A stretch of 64,000 nucleotides of DNA from Eimeria necatrix. Its lineage: Eukaryota > Apicomplexa > Conoidasida > Eucoccidiorida > Eimeriidae. Position 1 is the stretch's first letter. Each line of letters starts with the position of its first letter. The translations under genes and the position numbers were made by a program. The stretch spans positions 124,001-188,000 of the forward strand of contig NW_013652137.1 of NCBI RefSeq assembly GCF_000499385.1, read 5' to 3'. Shown one piece after another: positions 23,301-34,910 of this stretch. The notes beneath the pieces are model-generated. The model saw only the letters and a program-made list of their open reading frames with translations. It did not search any database and was not told where the DNA came from.

Positions 23301-26300
23301 ACCCCCAAGTGAGGCAGCGGCCGCAGTTAAGGTACTACGCCAGCAACACGACCACGTAGAAAATCGACAGCATGGATACATATCGCAGAGTCAGTTGCAA
23401 GAGGTGCAGCAACAGAAGGAACAGCGGCACATTAGCGCATGTGATAGCGCTGCTGTTGGGGAGCAACCTGACATTCCAAAAGAGCTAGCACCTTGTACAC
23501 CGGAACCAGAAACGGCAGAAGCTCTTACTTGTGGCACAGTATTCGAAGACGGCGACGCACTGCTGTTGCCTCGCCAACGTAGGCCAACTTCATCCAGCTA
23601 TCGTGACAATGAAAGCGGAGTTATCAGTGGCACGCCATTTGAGAAGGTTGCTGTTGTTGCACAGCGGGCTGTCCTAAGTCAGGAGACAGTAGGCACTGCA
23701 GCGGATCTGTGGGGCGATGAGACGCCTGAGGCTTTCGTAAGGCGGCTGCGGATTGAGGAGTTCGGTGTGGGACTTGCCGGTGGTAACGACGCTGCTCCTG
23801 ATGGTGCGCATGAAGAAAGTGTTGTTGACGCTGTCATGAGGAAGCAACGGGAGAGATTGACTCGTGCTCTGAACCGTCTTGCAGGCGATCTATACTCGTC
23901 GGAGTGTCACCTACAATTGGAACTGCTACAGAACGCCGATGACAATACGTATATTCTGCCGCTCCAGGTGCCTCCTCGTGTGCTGCTGCTGGAGCCAAGG
24001 CGACAACAGCAACTGCTACTCAGGATGCCGGCTCTGAGCATACCTTCTCTGCACTTTGAACTGCTGCCTGAAGGCATGGGCGTCTTCAATAACGAAAGAG
24101 GCTTCCGGCCGGTGGACGTTCGTGCTTTATGCGATGTGGCGCGCAGCACCAAAGCACCGCAGCAGCAGCAACGGAACCAGCACACTGAAAAGAAAGAAAT
24201 CCGTCGTATAGGAAGATTTGGAGTGGGATTCAAGTCTGTTTTCAGCCTTGCAGATGAACCCCACATCTTTTCCTGCACAGGAGTCGCCATCAAGTTCTCC
24301 GCCACAGACACAAGCGGTCTGGGATTTGTGCTTCCTCACCCACTAGAGTCACGAGAGCCTTGCAAATACTTACCGGCTGAAGCGCTGCAGGGTGCACTCC
24401 TTGCAGCGCAGGACCCGGCATTTCTCGCAAGTACGGAAAGTAGTGGTGGCGGCAGTAGTGGAGACTACTGCTGCTGCAGCAGTTTTTCGCCGCATTCAGT
24501 TTCTGAGGAGGGAGCAATAGGTGTTATGAGCGTATGGCGTACGGTGATTTGGCTACCTGTGAGACCAGCGTTGAGAGAGGAGTGGATAAGCGGCCACAGC
24601 TGCCTTCCTAAGCGCCTTTCCGTCGTAGAACCACACTGCCTTCTCTTTCTGCGGCGTGTCCGCCGCGTTTCCTGCCGCAGCCACTCAACTAACAGCTGCT
24701 TCTTGTTATTAAAGCGCGCATTTCCGTTTATAGACTCATCCGTCCTGCAACCACCGCAACACAATGCGCATTCGCCAAAGCAGCAACGCATATATGCTTT
24801 ACCAGAGTACGCACAACACGTTGTCTTGACGTCTTGTCGCCGTCATTTGGAATCAAGGCCGGCGGCATTGTGTGAAATGTGGAGCAACTGCAGCGGGAAG
24901 AAGTCTCCTTGGAAGAAGCACCACCAACACTGGCTGCTGGTGCAGCACTTCCCAGTTGGGAAAGCACCACTGTCGGGACCAAGTGATGAGCCTCTTGTCG
25001 TAGCCTTGCCACTAAGCCCACAAGGATATGCTGCACCGACTCCGATGGCAGCCGCACCTGCGTCTCGTACAGATGAAGGCAAAGGTGCTAACAGTAACAG
25101 CTCGAGTAATAGCGACGACGGCATCGGATGGCCTCTTCATTGCTTCCTTCCTGTGAGGGGCTTTGGTTTGCCCTTCATCCTGCAGGGTGCTTTCAATCTG
25201 ACGGCATCACGGGAGGATCTGAGGTGTGGAGACGCCTGGAACTTGTGGTTGCTGCAACAGCTACCTGCTGCAATATGCACTTCTCTTTTAGTGTGTCGGT
25301 ATGCACATCCCGAACTACAGGAGTCTTTGTTGCTCTTTGTACCTCTTTTGAATGCAACTACAGCTGTGGGTGGTTCTGCAGAAATGGTTGGATCGGCTGC
25401 ATCTGCTGCAGTAGCGTGTGTGAAAGATCTGGAATGTCTCCTTGCTATTAAGCCTTTTGTAGAACAGCAACGAATCACGCGAAACATTGGCGAGGACTTC
25501 ATATGGTGCTGCCCAACACGTGCAGTGCTTGCTTGCGATGCTGCCGTATACACTGAGTCGGAGCTGCCCGCAGCTGCCACGCCGTCACAAAGCAATGCCA
25601 CCAGCAGCGGCCTTCCAGCTACTTCTGAATGGGCTGTTCCGCCGTGGCTTCTAAACAAAGCTTTAGGTTTGGCATACGTGCACCCAAGAGTACTGAAGCA
25701 TCTTCAGCCAGCTATGCTCCGCCAGCTGGGGGTGAGGGACTTCTCACCTTGGGATGTGGTGGAGATTCTCCGCTGTCTAGTCAACTTGCAACACCAAGAG
25801 CATCATGAGTCGATGCAGCAGTTCGAGCCCTCAATGACCGTACAGAAGGGGCAGGATCACGCTCGACCTCTGCAACCGCAGTGGGTTGGCCGGTTGCTGC
25901 TACTTGTTGAAAGCATTTGCATGCAGCAGCAACAGACCCCGCAGCACCGCGCAGCCCTGGGGGCTTTGAAAGGAATTCCATTTCTTCCTACACTCTGCGG
26001 TCGCTTCGTAGCAGCAGACAGTGCGGAAGCGGCGTTGTGCCTCCCGCCTGACGCCGGTTCTGACAGCGTAGCGGGCCGCTTAGCTCAGTCTTTCAGCGCT
26101 GATATTCTTTCCGAGGGGCACGCTCAAGACTGCACTGATGGCTACACAGCGAACCAACTTGTCCTCTACATTCATCCTAAAGTGCTGGAACCATGGCTTA
26201 AAATTTCTTCCGAGCAGCAGCAGGCTCAGAGTCACGGTCCCGAGGGGGAGAGGAAGGAGGACCTATCAGATGCGGACATGCAACAACTGGCCGGGAGCAG

Positions 26301-29300
26301 GTTGCTGCAGAGGTCCCGTGTCATACGGTGTCTGCGGTGCCTTGGCGTGGATTTCCTGAGACCGCGGGAGGTGATGCAACAGCGTATTCTCCCGTTGCTT
26401 CGAACGCCACGTTTTGCAGACACGGCGACGGAGAAGCAGCTAGTGGACTGCCTTTACTTCATCGTCGCTCACTGCCACGACCTCGCAGCTCTAATGGAAG
26501 CAGACAGCAGCAGATATGTCGTTCGGCAGCAAGTGCTGCTGATGCCAGTTTGTACACACACGGGAAATAGGGTGTCTTTGGGTTCCGCTGAGTTGAGATG
26601 CCTTTGGAGTGATGGAAAGGGTAGCTCACAGGAACAACGGCAACAAGAGGCTTTACTTCTGCTGTACAAACAGCTGCTGCGAGATACTTTGTTCCTTTCG
26701 TTGGCATATAGCAGTGTGGTCGCGCTGCCTACCTGGGGAGAATTTTGTAAGCTTGTTGGACTCCAAAGACCTCTGCACGTATGTTCGGTTGTTTACTGGT
26801 TGCAAATCGATGCACTGCAGGGGCAGCAGCTGCAAAAGCCGGAGCAGCACCAGCGAATTCTCCAGCCGCCTCGCTTTAAGATTACATCAATCGATGGCGT
26901 CCCACCAGTTGAGGGAAGCTCAAGGTGCTACAACACACAGGAGATATTATTGCAGCTATCGCGTCGATGGAGCGAGACAACAATGGCATCCCTGAAAGAG
27001 GAGCTGATTCAACATATCGGCGAACCCTGGGACGAATTTGGGACTGTCGTCTCTTCAGGTACTTGGGTTGTAGTAGAGGACTTCGTGTGTATGGATTTCG
27101 AGCGGCTCGTTACCGCTGCTGCTTCGGCGATGGCCTGCTGTAGCAGCAACTCTCCGCTTTCAGCGTCTCACACGCTGCTACGGCTACCCCAGCAGCGCAT
27201 GGTTCCGCTTACTGAGGAGCTACAGAAGGCGGAGAGCCTTGCCATCCGTCTTCTTGTTCTGGCTCTAACGGAAGCCCATCTCCGCTGGCAGCATTTTAAG
27301 CATCTGCGGTGGAGGCTGGCTGTTCCTTGCACAACAGAGCCTGCAGTGCCAAAGCAGCAGCTGCAGAAGACCTGTCTTAGTGAAGCTGCAGGAGGATTGG
27401 GACCAGGGGTGACTACGCTGGCGGGCCCTTCTGGGACAGCAGCATCTTCATTGTTGATGCAGCTGCGTTGCAGTGCCTGGCTGCCAGCAGTTGCGTGTGA
27501 TGCGATCCCTGTTTCAGAACTGACGACAGGAGGGCACGTTAAGGAAGAGGAGGAACACCTCTACGAGATTGACTGTGATGGAGACCCGGCGCTCTCCCAA
27601 GGCAAGAGTTCAACTAGCAGCGACAGCGAAAGGGAAATAAGGGACGCGTCGGCACCCAAGGGAGCCGGCAGCGTGATTAAGACCAGCAGTAGCAGTCGCC
27701 AAAGAAGCAAGAAGCATTACCTTAGTTTTGCAATGGATTGCAAACAAAGCAGCAATACATGCAGCGGCGACAGCATCAACAGTAGTGCCTCTGAATCCTT
27801 AGTCACCGGACATGAAGTAAACGTGAGGGAATCTTCGCCCGATTGTCTCAGATGCAGAGGCAGCGCAAGCAGCAGCAGAAAGGCCCTATGGTATTGGCGT
27901 TTTGTAGGCCTGCGGAAACCCCGTGAGCTAGTAGCCTCAACAGACGAATGCATTCAGGTATATGGACGTCTCGTGCAATACCTACACCCACTAGCGCAGC
28001 GTTTCTTGCAGCAAAGGCTCCACAAGGAAGGAGAGCATTCGCTTTCGAATAACAGCGGCTCCACTGGTCTGGAAGGCTTAGCCTACACAGGGAACTGCCT
28101 AAACACGCTGGATAGTGGCAGCTCATCAGGGGATACGGAAACAAGCGCTGCAGCAGATGGATCTGGAAATATTTTCGAGGAGCATCAGTGGCGTTCGGGT
28201 TGTTTAGCTTTTGCTGCGCAGTGGATTGCAGAGGATAGGGAAATGCCAGCGAAGGCTACGTACGAGACAGGCAATACGCATGCAGAAGAAGCTGGAGTGC
28301 ACACAGCGCCAGACGGAGCGACAGCTGCAAGGTTGTTGCGGTCTATCTCTTCTCATTTGAAGCAAGTGGAAACGTCAGTGGCGAACGTCGCCATAGCAAC
28401 AATGCCTGTAGCATCTGTTACCGACGACGACATTATTGATCAGGGGTCACTGCTCTCCGTGGCAGTGTGCTTCCTAGCAGCAGCTGACGCTGCGTGCAGG
28501 GAGGGACGCTGTTGCAGCAACATGAACAAGAGGAACTGCAGCGAGGGTGTCTTCTGTCGCTGTTGTCAGTTTCGTCATGCTGGAGGTCACAGTGCGTGCC
28601 TGTTTTGTTGCTGCTGCTCTGCAGTCGTTGCTGACGTTTTTCACTTACTGCAGCACCTCGCTCGCCGCTGGCACATGGGGGCCGCATCAGCATCACTAAG
28701 TGTATCGCCAGTCTCTACAGCAGCACAACTACGAGGCGCCTCGAGTGTATACCCATTGAGTGCTGGACTGCTGCTTCCGCAGCCCGCATCTCGGGGAGCA
28801 TTTCCGTCGCCCACTGCGGGATATTCTGCCACATTGGGGTGCTGTATTTGGTGGAAATCACCATCTGATCTGTTCTTCCGCCTGCCGGTTGGGGTCCCCC
28901 GTAGGGCTTTCCAAGGTTGCTTGCCTCTGGAGGATCTTGCTCTGCTTTTGTGTAGAGAGCAGTTTTCCGAGGTGTTTGATCGGACTGTGCTTGCTGACAC
29001 TCATCGTGAAGAACCGTCTCTCGCTCTTGAAAAACAGCAGCTCTTTGTTCTGCAGCAGCAACTGGAAGAGCTAGAGACATTTTTGCTGCGTGCCTTGAAT
29101 GTAGCAGAGTACCCGTCACTACAAGACTGCGTCTCAGCACTGACCGCGCTGACAAGTGGGATAGCGCTCATCAGTGGAGAGCGTGAAAATGCGCCTGCAA
29201 CAGGGACAGAAGCGGTAGTGAAAGCACCGCCCACTGGGACTTCGCAGTCACATATGTGCAGCGATCCTACAAGACCCTGCAAACTGCGGCGTTTCGAGTC

Positions 29301-32300
29301 TACAGTTGATGGCAGCTCACCATCTTATGCACCATCGTCTGCCTCCCTTCGTTCGTTTGCAAAGCCGGCAGAAGCGAAAGCTGCCACTGCCAACTGCAAC
29401 ATCAGTGACGTCTTGCTGCACGTCGTTGCTCTTCTGCTGCATATTGACGCTCACTGTGGCAGCGAGTTTCTCTCTCTACCGGCAGTAGCTAAGGGATTGC
29501 CGGTAGTCCCATGCCTTCAGCTGGCTCCCTTATCAGTCACATCCAGTTCTGCAAGGGCTGCTGCCGATGCGGTCAGCAGCGTGCTTCGGCTGAGTTTTCT
29601 CCCCTTAGGAAGTCCTATGTGGCTGCGACTGACGCCGAGAGACTGCAAGCTGTGGAAGCAATTACAGGCTGGTGCAGAAGCCCTAGCAGAAGGGAAGGCA
29701 AGAGCGGACAAATCACGTAACCAACGGTGGTGTAGAGATGAATACGCATCTACTCCCGGCGCAGGCGAAGCATTAGAGCTACACACGTATCCCGCCGTTG
29801 TGTGGTATTGTGAGGCTACGTGCAGTTGGTCCGATCTAGTTGTTTCTGCAGCTTCGACAGACTGCTTTTCGAAGGATGGAAACAAGCTCTGTCCACTTTG
29901 TCGATTCTGCGTGGATCGCCTGTCCCAGCGACAACTTCAGGGCAGGAGGAATGTGCTGCGTGCGTGGCTGGACCTCTTGCAGTGCCGACTCGGTATCCAG
30001 CCCCTCAACACCGTCTGCGTTTCGCAGCTTACAAGTGCGCCTCTTATGCCACTGGCTTCAACTGGTGACGTGTTTGAGGTCATATCATTGGGAGGTCCAC
30101 AACAGGAGTGCAGAGAACGTGTGGAGGGGGTGGTTCTAAAGGGATTGAAGCAGAGGGTGCTTGCGGTGCTTTTACCGGCTGTTAGACGTTACCTGCTTTG
30201 CCGTGATCCCAACCGCTATGTCTTGCTGCAGCAGCAATGGCTGGCTGCTCGCCAGAATCGGGACACGAGTGTGGAAAAGGTAGCCGCAATGTTACCAGAG
30301 GAGCGGGGGAAAGTTATGTGGCTGGAGCAACTCCGCCGGCTCGTACTATTGCTCTGCAACAACCTCCGCAGCAGGGTTTGTTTCGTCGAGTCAGGGGCGA
30401 CAGGTCCGTGGACTCCCTGTCCCGCTGCGCTGCAGTGGGAGAGCGTACTCGAAGGAGACGACGAGTTGCCCTCTGGCAGCAGCTGCACCGACAGTCGCAC
30501 CGGCGTCAACGATAAGGGCCGCGACCTTGAGAACAGGTGGGAATCAGCGGACTCATGTACACTTGGAAGTTCCTTTTTCTTGGCTTGGAATGTGGCGGAA
30601 GAGGCGCTGGGTACTGCTATACTGCGGCTGGAAAATACAGACTGCAAGACCAACGGCTGCAGGGAATTATCCAAGATATTTGCTTCGTCACCTGTGGACG
30701 AACTGCAAGAACAGTTGCTACCATCGTTTCCTGGAGAGGTTTTCGGAGAGCTCTCACGGCTTTTCTCTCTTAAGGGACAAAGAGACGACTGCCTTGCCTC
30801 CTTCCTTGTACTATTTTATTCAAAGCTTCAGCACCGACTTCTGCAGTGGCTCATGAGGCCACCAGAGGGCGGCTTCATGCAGTGGTTGCAAAGGCTGCTG
30901 CTATGCAGTGGCGAATTATGCTGCAGACTAACTGCTGTTGTAATGGCTGTTGTTCTAGGGACTGCAGTGGAGGATTGCTTGAGGGCTGAAGGGCTTTGGC
31001 ATGGGCCACTTAACACTGTGGAATCGCAGCAGCAATGCGTTGCTGGCTTAGAAGAAATGAAACGACTTCGCAGTAGTAGTTTAGCTGCTACAGGTGCTAT
31101 GAGTGCTGGATCTGGAGATGCTGTGACGCCGGGAAATCGCGTACTTCTGCATCTGCTCAAGGACGAATCCACAGCAGCTGTTGAACTGTTAGGATCTTCA
31201 GAACGTACTATGAAAGATTCAACGTGGCTTCTGAGGGACGCGTGGTTTGTCCTTGTGGCGACTGACGGTGCATCAGTGGACGGTTCTGCAACGCTGTACA
31301 GCAGAGAGTCAGAGGAGGCTCCAGAAGAGGCAGAAGAGGCAGGAAACGTAGTACACTCAAAGGCACAAGTAATCGGTGTCGTAGATGAGACTGGCGTGGA
31401 GGGGATTTCACTTGCGGACGTGCGCGCTGAAAGTACAAGTACCTCGCCAAAAGGTGTACCATCGGGTGTAGAGGGATGTGATGGGAAGGAAGTGTGCGCA
31501 GCACAGAAGATCACAAAGCCAAGAGGTAGTAGCGTTAGCAGCATTAGCAGCGGCGACAGTGTTGTGGAGGAAATACCTTCCAAGGGGTGGGATGAGCGAA
31601 ATATGACTTCGGCGGCAGAGCGGTGGGTAGAAGATTGTCCCCGCATGACTGCGATAACTCCAGAAGAAGCCCTTTTCAGCTCACTTCACCGTTCGGGTAA
31701 CGACAGTGCGAGAAGTGACTTGCGCAACGTACGCTTGGGGGAAGGCCAGAGGCAGGGTTTGGAGGAAAGTTTCCAGCAAGCCCACAACAGAGACGGTCAC
31801 GTGGCTCTGGGAGACTTTGATGCACAGGCGGTTGATATCAGTCCCCAGTGAGGAGCGCACGAGCAAGCGGAGAATATGGGACGCAGTCAGATTACTTGGG
31901 CCTTCGCTAGTGTAGCAGAAAGAGGCACGTGCAAATGCAGAAGTGAAGTGGGCTGGCCAGGGCTGCTCGAGAGGCCCTAATGCCTCATGCTAATGAGTGA
32001 AATTAAAGCTTTTTCGTGCTTTACTGTGCCTAACAGGGATCGACATGCTGCTGCGCCTTTTGTTGCAACAAGTTCGTCGAGTGCAGCGTCTGCTGTCGCC
32101 GCGAGAAGGGGAGAGGCGCTAGTGTACCAGTATCTGCTAAGGCAGATGCAGCAACAGATAGCAGATAAGGTCGTACAGGTGTTGTGGCTGAATGAGGAGC
32201 AAGAAAGCGGACAGAGCTACGACATACTTATCAAGGTAACAGTTTTCAGGTGACAAAGATGCCGATAGCGGATCTTGGCAAGTGCGCCTGTCCTCTGGAA

Positions 32301-33496
32301 TAGCTGATAGCTGACTGCCTGCTTTTCTTGGCCAGTGCATGATTATTTACAGCATCCTTGTTGATGTTGCAGGAGTACCCTCCCGTGGGAACCTCTGCTC
32401 CCCCCCGTATGACGTTCGTGGAGGTCAAGAGCAGCACGACAGCAAACAAGTACTACTTTGAGATATCACACAGAGAGTGGAACTTGGCTCAGCAGCATGT
32501 AAGGGAGTTGCTTTGGGCCCTTTTTATTTGCATTCGTGGATTTGCATTTTTGTTTTCATTGCCACTGGATGTCATGTGTCAGTCGAGGGTTACAAAACTT
32601 GGCTTGATTGATCCCCGGTGTGTAGCTCCATTTTAACGGGTAATCTTGCAAGTTCGCGTCGTACAGGCACTTACGGGTCATTCGGTTTTTCGGTTTGTGG
32701 TGTCTTTATTGTACGTTTGTCTGCTTACTCAATAATTGTAAACAAGGGCCTTCACGTGTTTTCAGGGAGATAACTTTCATATATACAGGGTCCTTGAAGC
32801 AAACTCCTCACAGCCACAGATCTTTCGGTGAGTACCCACCCAACACCACTTGTCGATATCGCAGCATCTTCTTCTGCAGACACTGTATCACATTCACGTG
32901 GCAGCGACTAGGCAGTACGCAGCGCACGACTTCTGTGCGGCCATATTCCGCGTCCAAGATCTCAGCACGTTGACGATCGTGGTGATTGCCAGTCGTATCA
33001 ACAATTTCAAGGTTTCTTTGGGTGCTGTGGCATTGCTGTTCAGCATTGTCAATCCGTACATGCAGTGGAAGCATAAGCGCATCGGCATGTGCATAGCGAT
33101 TTAATATGGCGGACAAAGGTATTTCGAGGTCTTTTGTGAGCACTGCCATATTCATTTTGACTTCCTTAGTATGAGTAAGTGGTTGGTAGTTTGCTTCTTC
33201 AAACAAGATGAACTAGGGACATCGTCAGCCTGGTTTAAGCCCTACGGTGAATGGGTAACAGCCCATACTAAATGCAGCAGACGGGAAGCTACAGTGGCTT
33301 TCTAGTATGTCCTTAAGACATAGATGTCGACTGTTTTGCAAGACACTTGGCGTCTATAGGGTCTGCAGTAGAGGCTTTGACTTATCTTCCTATTCTAGCC
33401 AGACGGAAAATGAAACTGCCGCAAGTGAAGTGGACTCTATGCGTAGTTACCCCGGAGGAGACCCAGTACAGTAAGAGGGCTTTTATGTTTCGCTGA
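19300..33496 (+). CDS. NO VEIN/sacsin-like giant ATPase with SWIM finger and DUF3883 domain
   Basis: About 4184 aa. Exons: 19300-20513, 20988-31847, 32037-32235, 32373-32498, 32766-32827 and 33403-33496, all in phase. The SWIM zinc finger (C416-x-C418 ... C427-x-H429) lies just after the first junction, with VDSDT from exon 1 as its leading strand. The HSP90-like (Bergerat) ATPase fold has ELLQNADDN at 1383-1391 (Mg/ATP-binding Glu and Asn), NNERGF near 1439-1444 and GRFGVGFKSVF at 1480-1490. The C-terminus matches the NO VEIN C-terminal domain: YDILIK (D4087), FVEVKSS (E4108, K4110), YFEISHREW, then HIYRV. This is a PD-(D/E)xK-like arrangement. Exon 1 is Gln/Ser/Pro-rich and disordered. ATP-dependent action on a nucleic acid or protein partner, probably nuclear, is inferred from plant NO VEIN. 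The last exon is chosen by phase and by its WTLCVV strand; ending at 32973 is the alternative. Confidence 0.85.
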
Positions 33497-34910
33497 GCCA
33501 CAAGTTTTCCGGCGTTTAAGTATCATAGTGAAATCAGCCCCGATCATAGCTATTTTTGCTTATCGGGGGGCTCTGAAAGCTCTGAAACAAAAGGCAATAG
33601 TCCTCTTCAGTTGCGAGGAATTCGGCTTAAGGGGAATTGTAACAATCGTTCACAACGCAGGTGTTGGCGGGACAAATACCTACATTCAAAGGCGGGAGCA
33701 ATGTGGGTTGAAACGTGTTGCTTTGGCTTCACGTCAGTTCAGCCCAGGCTGTGTTTTGCAGCAAGCTGGTGAAGAAGGGGTCCCATGTATAACCATTTTG
33801 TGTTCTGAAACTAGGTTGGCCTTGTGCTGCACGTTGCCGTCAAAACGGCTGAAATATTGAGCTCGCAAAGGCTGTGCAGGCTGTATTTTGCGGCAAGCTG
33901 GTGAAGAAGGGGTCCCATGTATAAGCACTTTCTGTTCTGAAACTAGGTTGGGCTTGTGCTTCACGTTGCCGTCAAAACGGCTGAAATATTTAGCTCGCAA
34001 AGTTCCCGGTGTCCTGGTTTGTGAACTCTTGTAAGGTAGTCACAACAGTGCAACAGCATGCGGTGCCTGAAGACAAATAATCCTGAGGTATCTAACTTGG
34101 GAGGCCATCGTGCTGCCCATAAGTACACCAAATACCGAGGACGCACTTTGCACGGTTGTACCGCGAAACCTGCAAATTTCAGTCGCTCCTTCAGCGGTTG
34201 AGTGTTTCACATTACTTTGAGACTTGGCGAGTATCAAATACACTTTCTAGGGTCTTTGCAGCTGCAACAGCTTACACAGAGATCCTGCATGTTACCGAAA
34301 GAGGCTAGCTTTCCGTAACAACGTTGCTGCATGGTGGGTGGGTTGTTGTTCGACCGGCCTACAGAGGAAAAGGCCTTGGTAGCTCCATCCCATTTTTACA
34401 GACTCAAAATATACAACACCTTGAATATAGGCTTCCGTTGTCTACATAGTGGTTTTCTCTTCAGTTTTCCAGTTTACCTTTGAGTGGTGCACATACGAGC
34501 GAGGCCCTACACATCTAAAATATGGGGAGGTGTTCCTTAATTGCATCGGAAAAGTAAGCCTTGAGCATCAATGGTGAATCGTTTAAGTGATGCTCTTCTC
34601 ATCCACTCAGTGTGAGGCATGGAGCTCGAACAGATTGTACACCCAGCCCCACTTGGGCCGCTGCTTCATTTGCTGCTGGCAGCTGTCTTCAAAAACTCTC
34701 CCCAGAAGCTACGTAATGTTTCGGGACAGTAGGTTAACAGCATTTCATGAAATGCATTATGCAGAAGCTAGCCGCTGGCAAACACTTTTTAAGAGGGCCT
34801 CTTCGACTTTGTGGGGCCGCGCACACTCGCTCGCCTCTTGCCGACCTTAGTGATAATAAAAGTTCTGGGATTGGACGGCGAAGTTAGAGCGTTTGGTGGC
34901 CTTTTAGAAG
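33497..34910. other. Intergenic region between NO VEIN-like and JmjC genes
   Basis: Contains the 132-base tandem duplication listed separately. No supported coding. The last few hundred bases should hold the JmjC promoter. Confidence 0.4.
33746..34002. repeat. 132-base tandem duplication
   Basis: Copies at 33746-33870 and 33878-34002, about 95 percent alike by eye, each containing GCAAGCTGGTGAAGAAGGGG and ending GAAATATT(G/T)AGCTCGCAAAG, offset by 132 bases. A seven-base piece separates the copies. Confidence 0.85.

Noticed and set aside
25137..25658. Antisense open frame of 173 codons in the giant exon
   Set aside because: Overlaps the conserved coding strand and shows no independent signal.
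30828..31646. Antisense open frame of 272 codons within the giant exon
   Set aside because: Ser/Thr-rich mirror of the acidic, Glu-rich end of the NO VEIN-like protein; no promoter or splice features.
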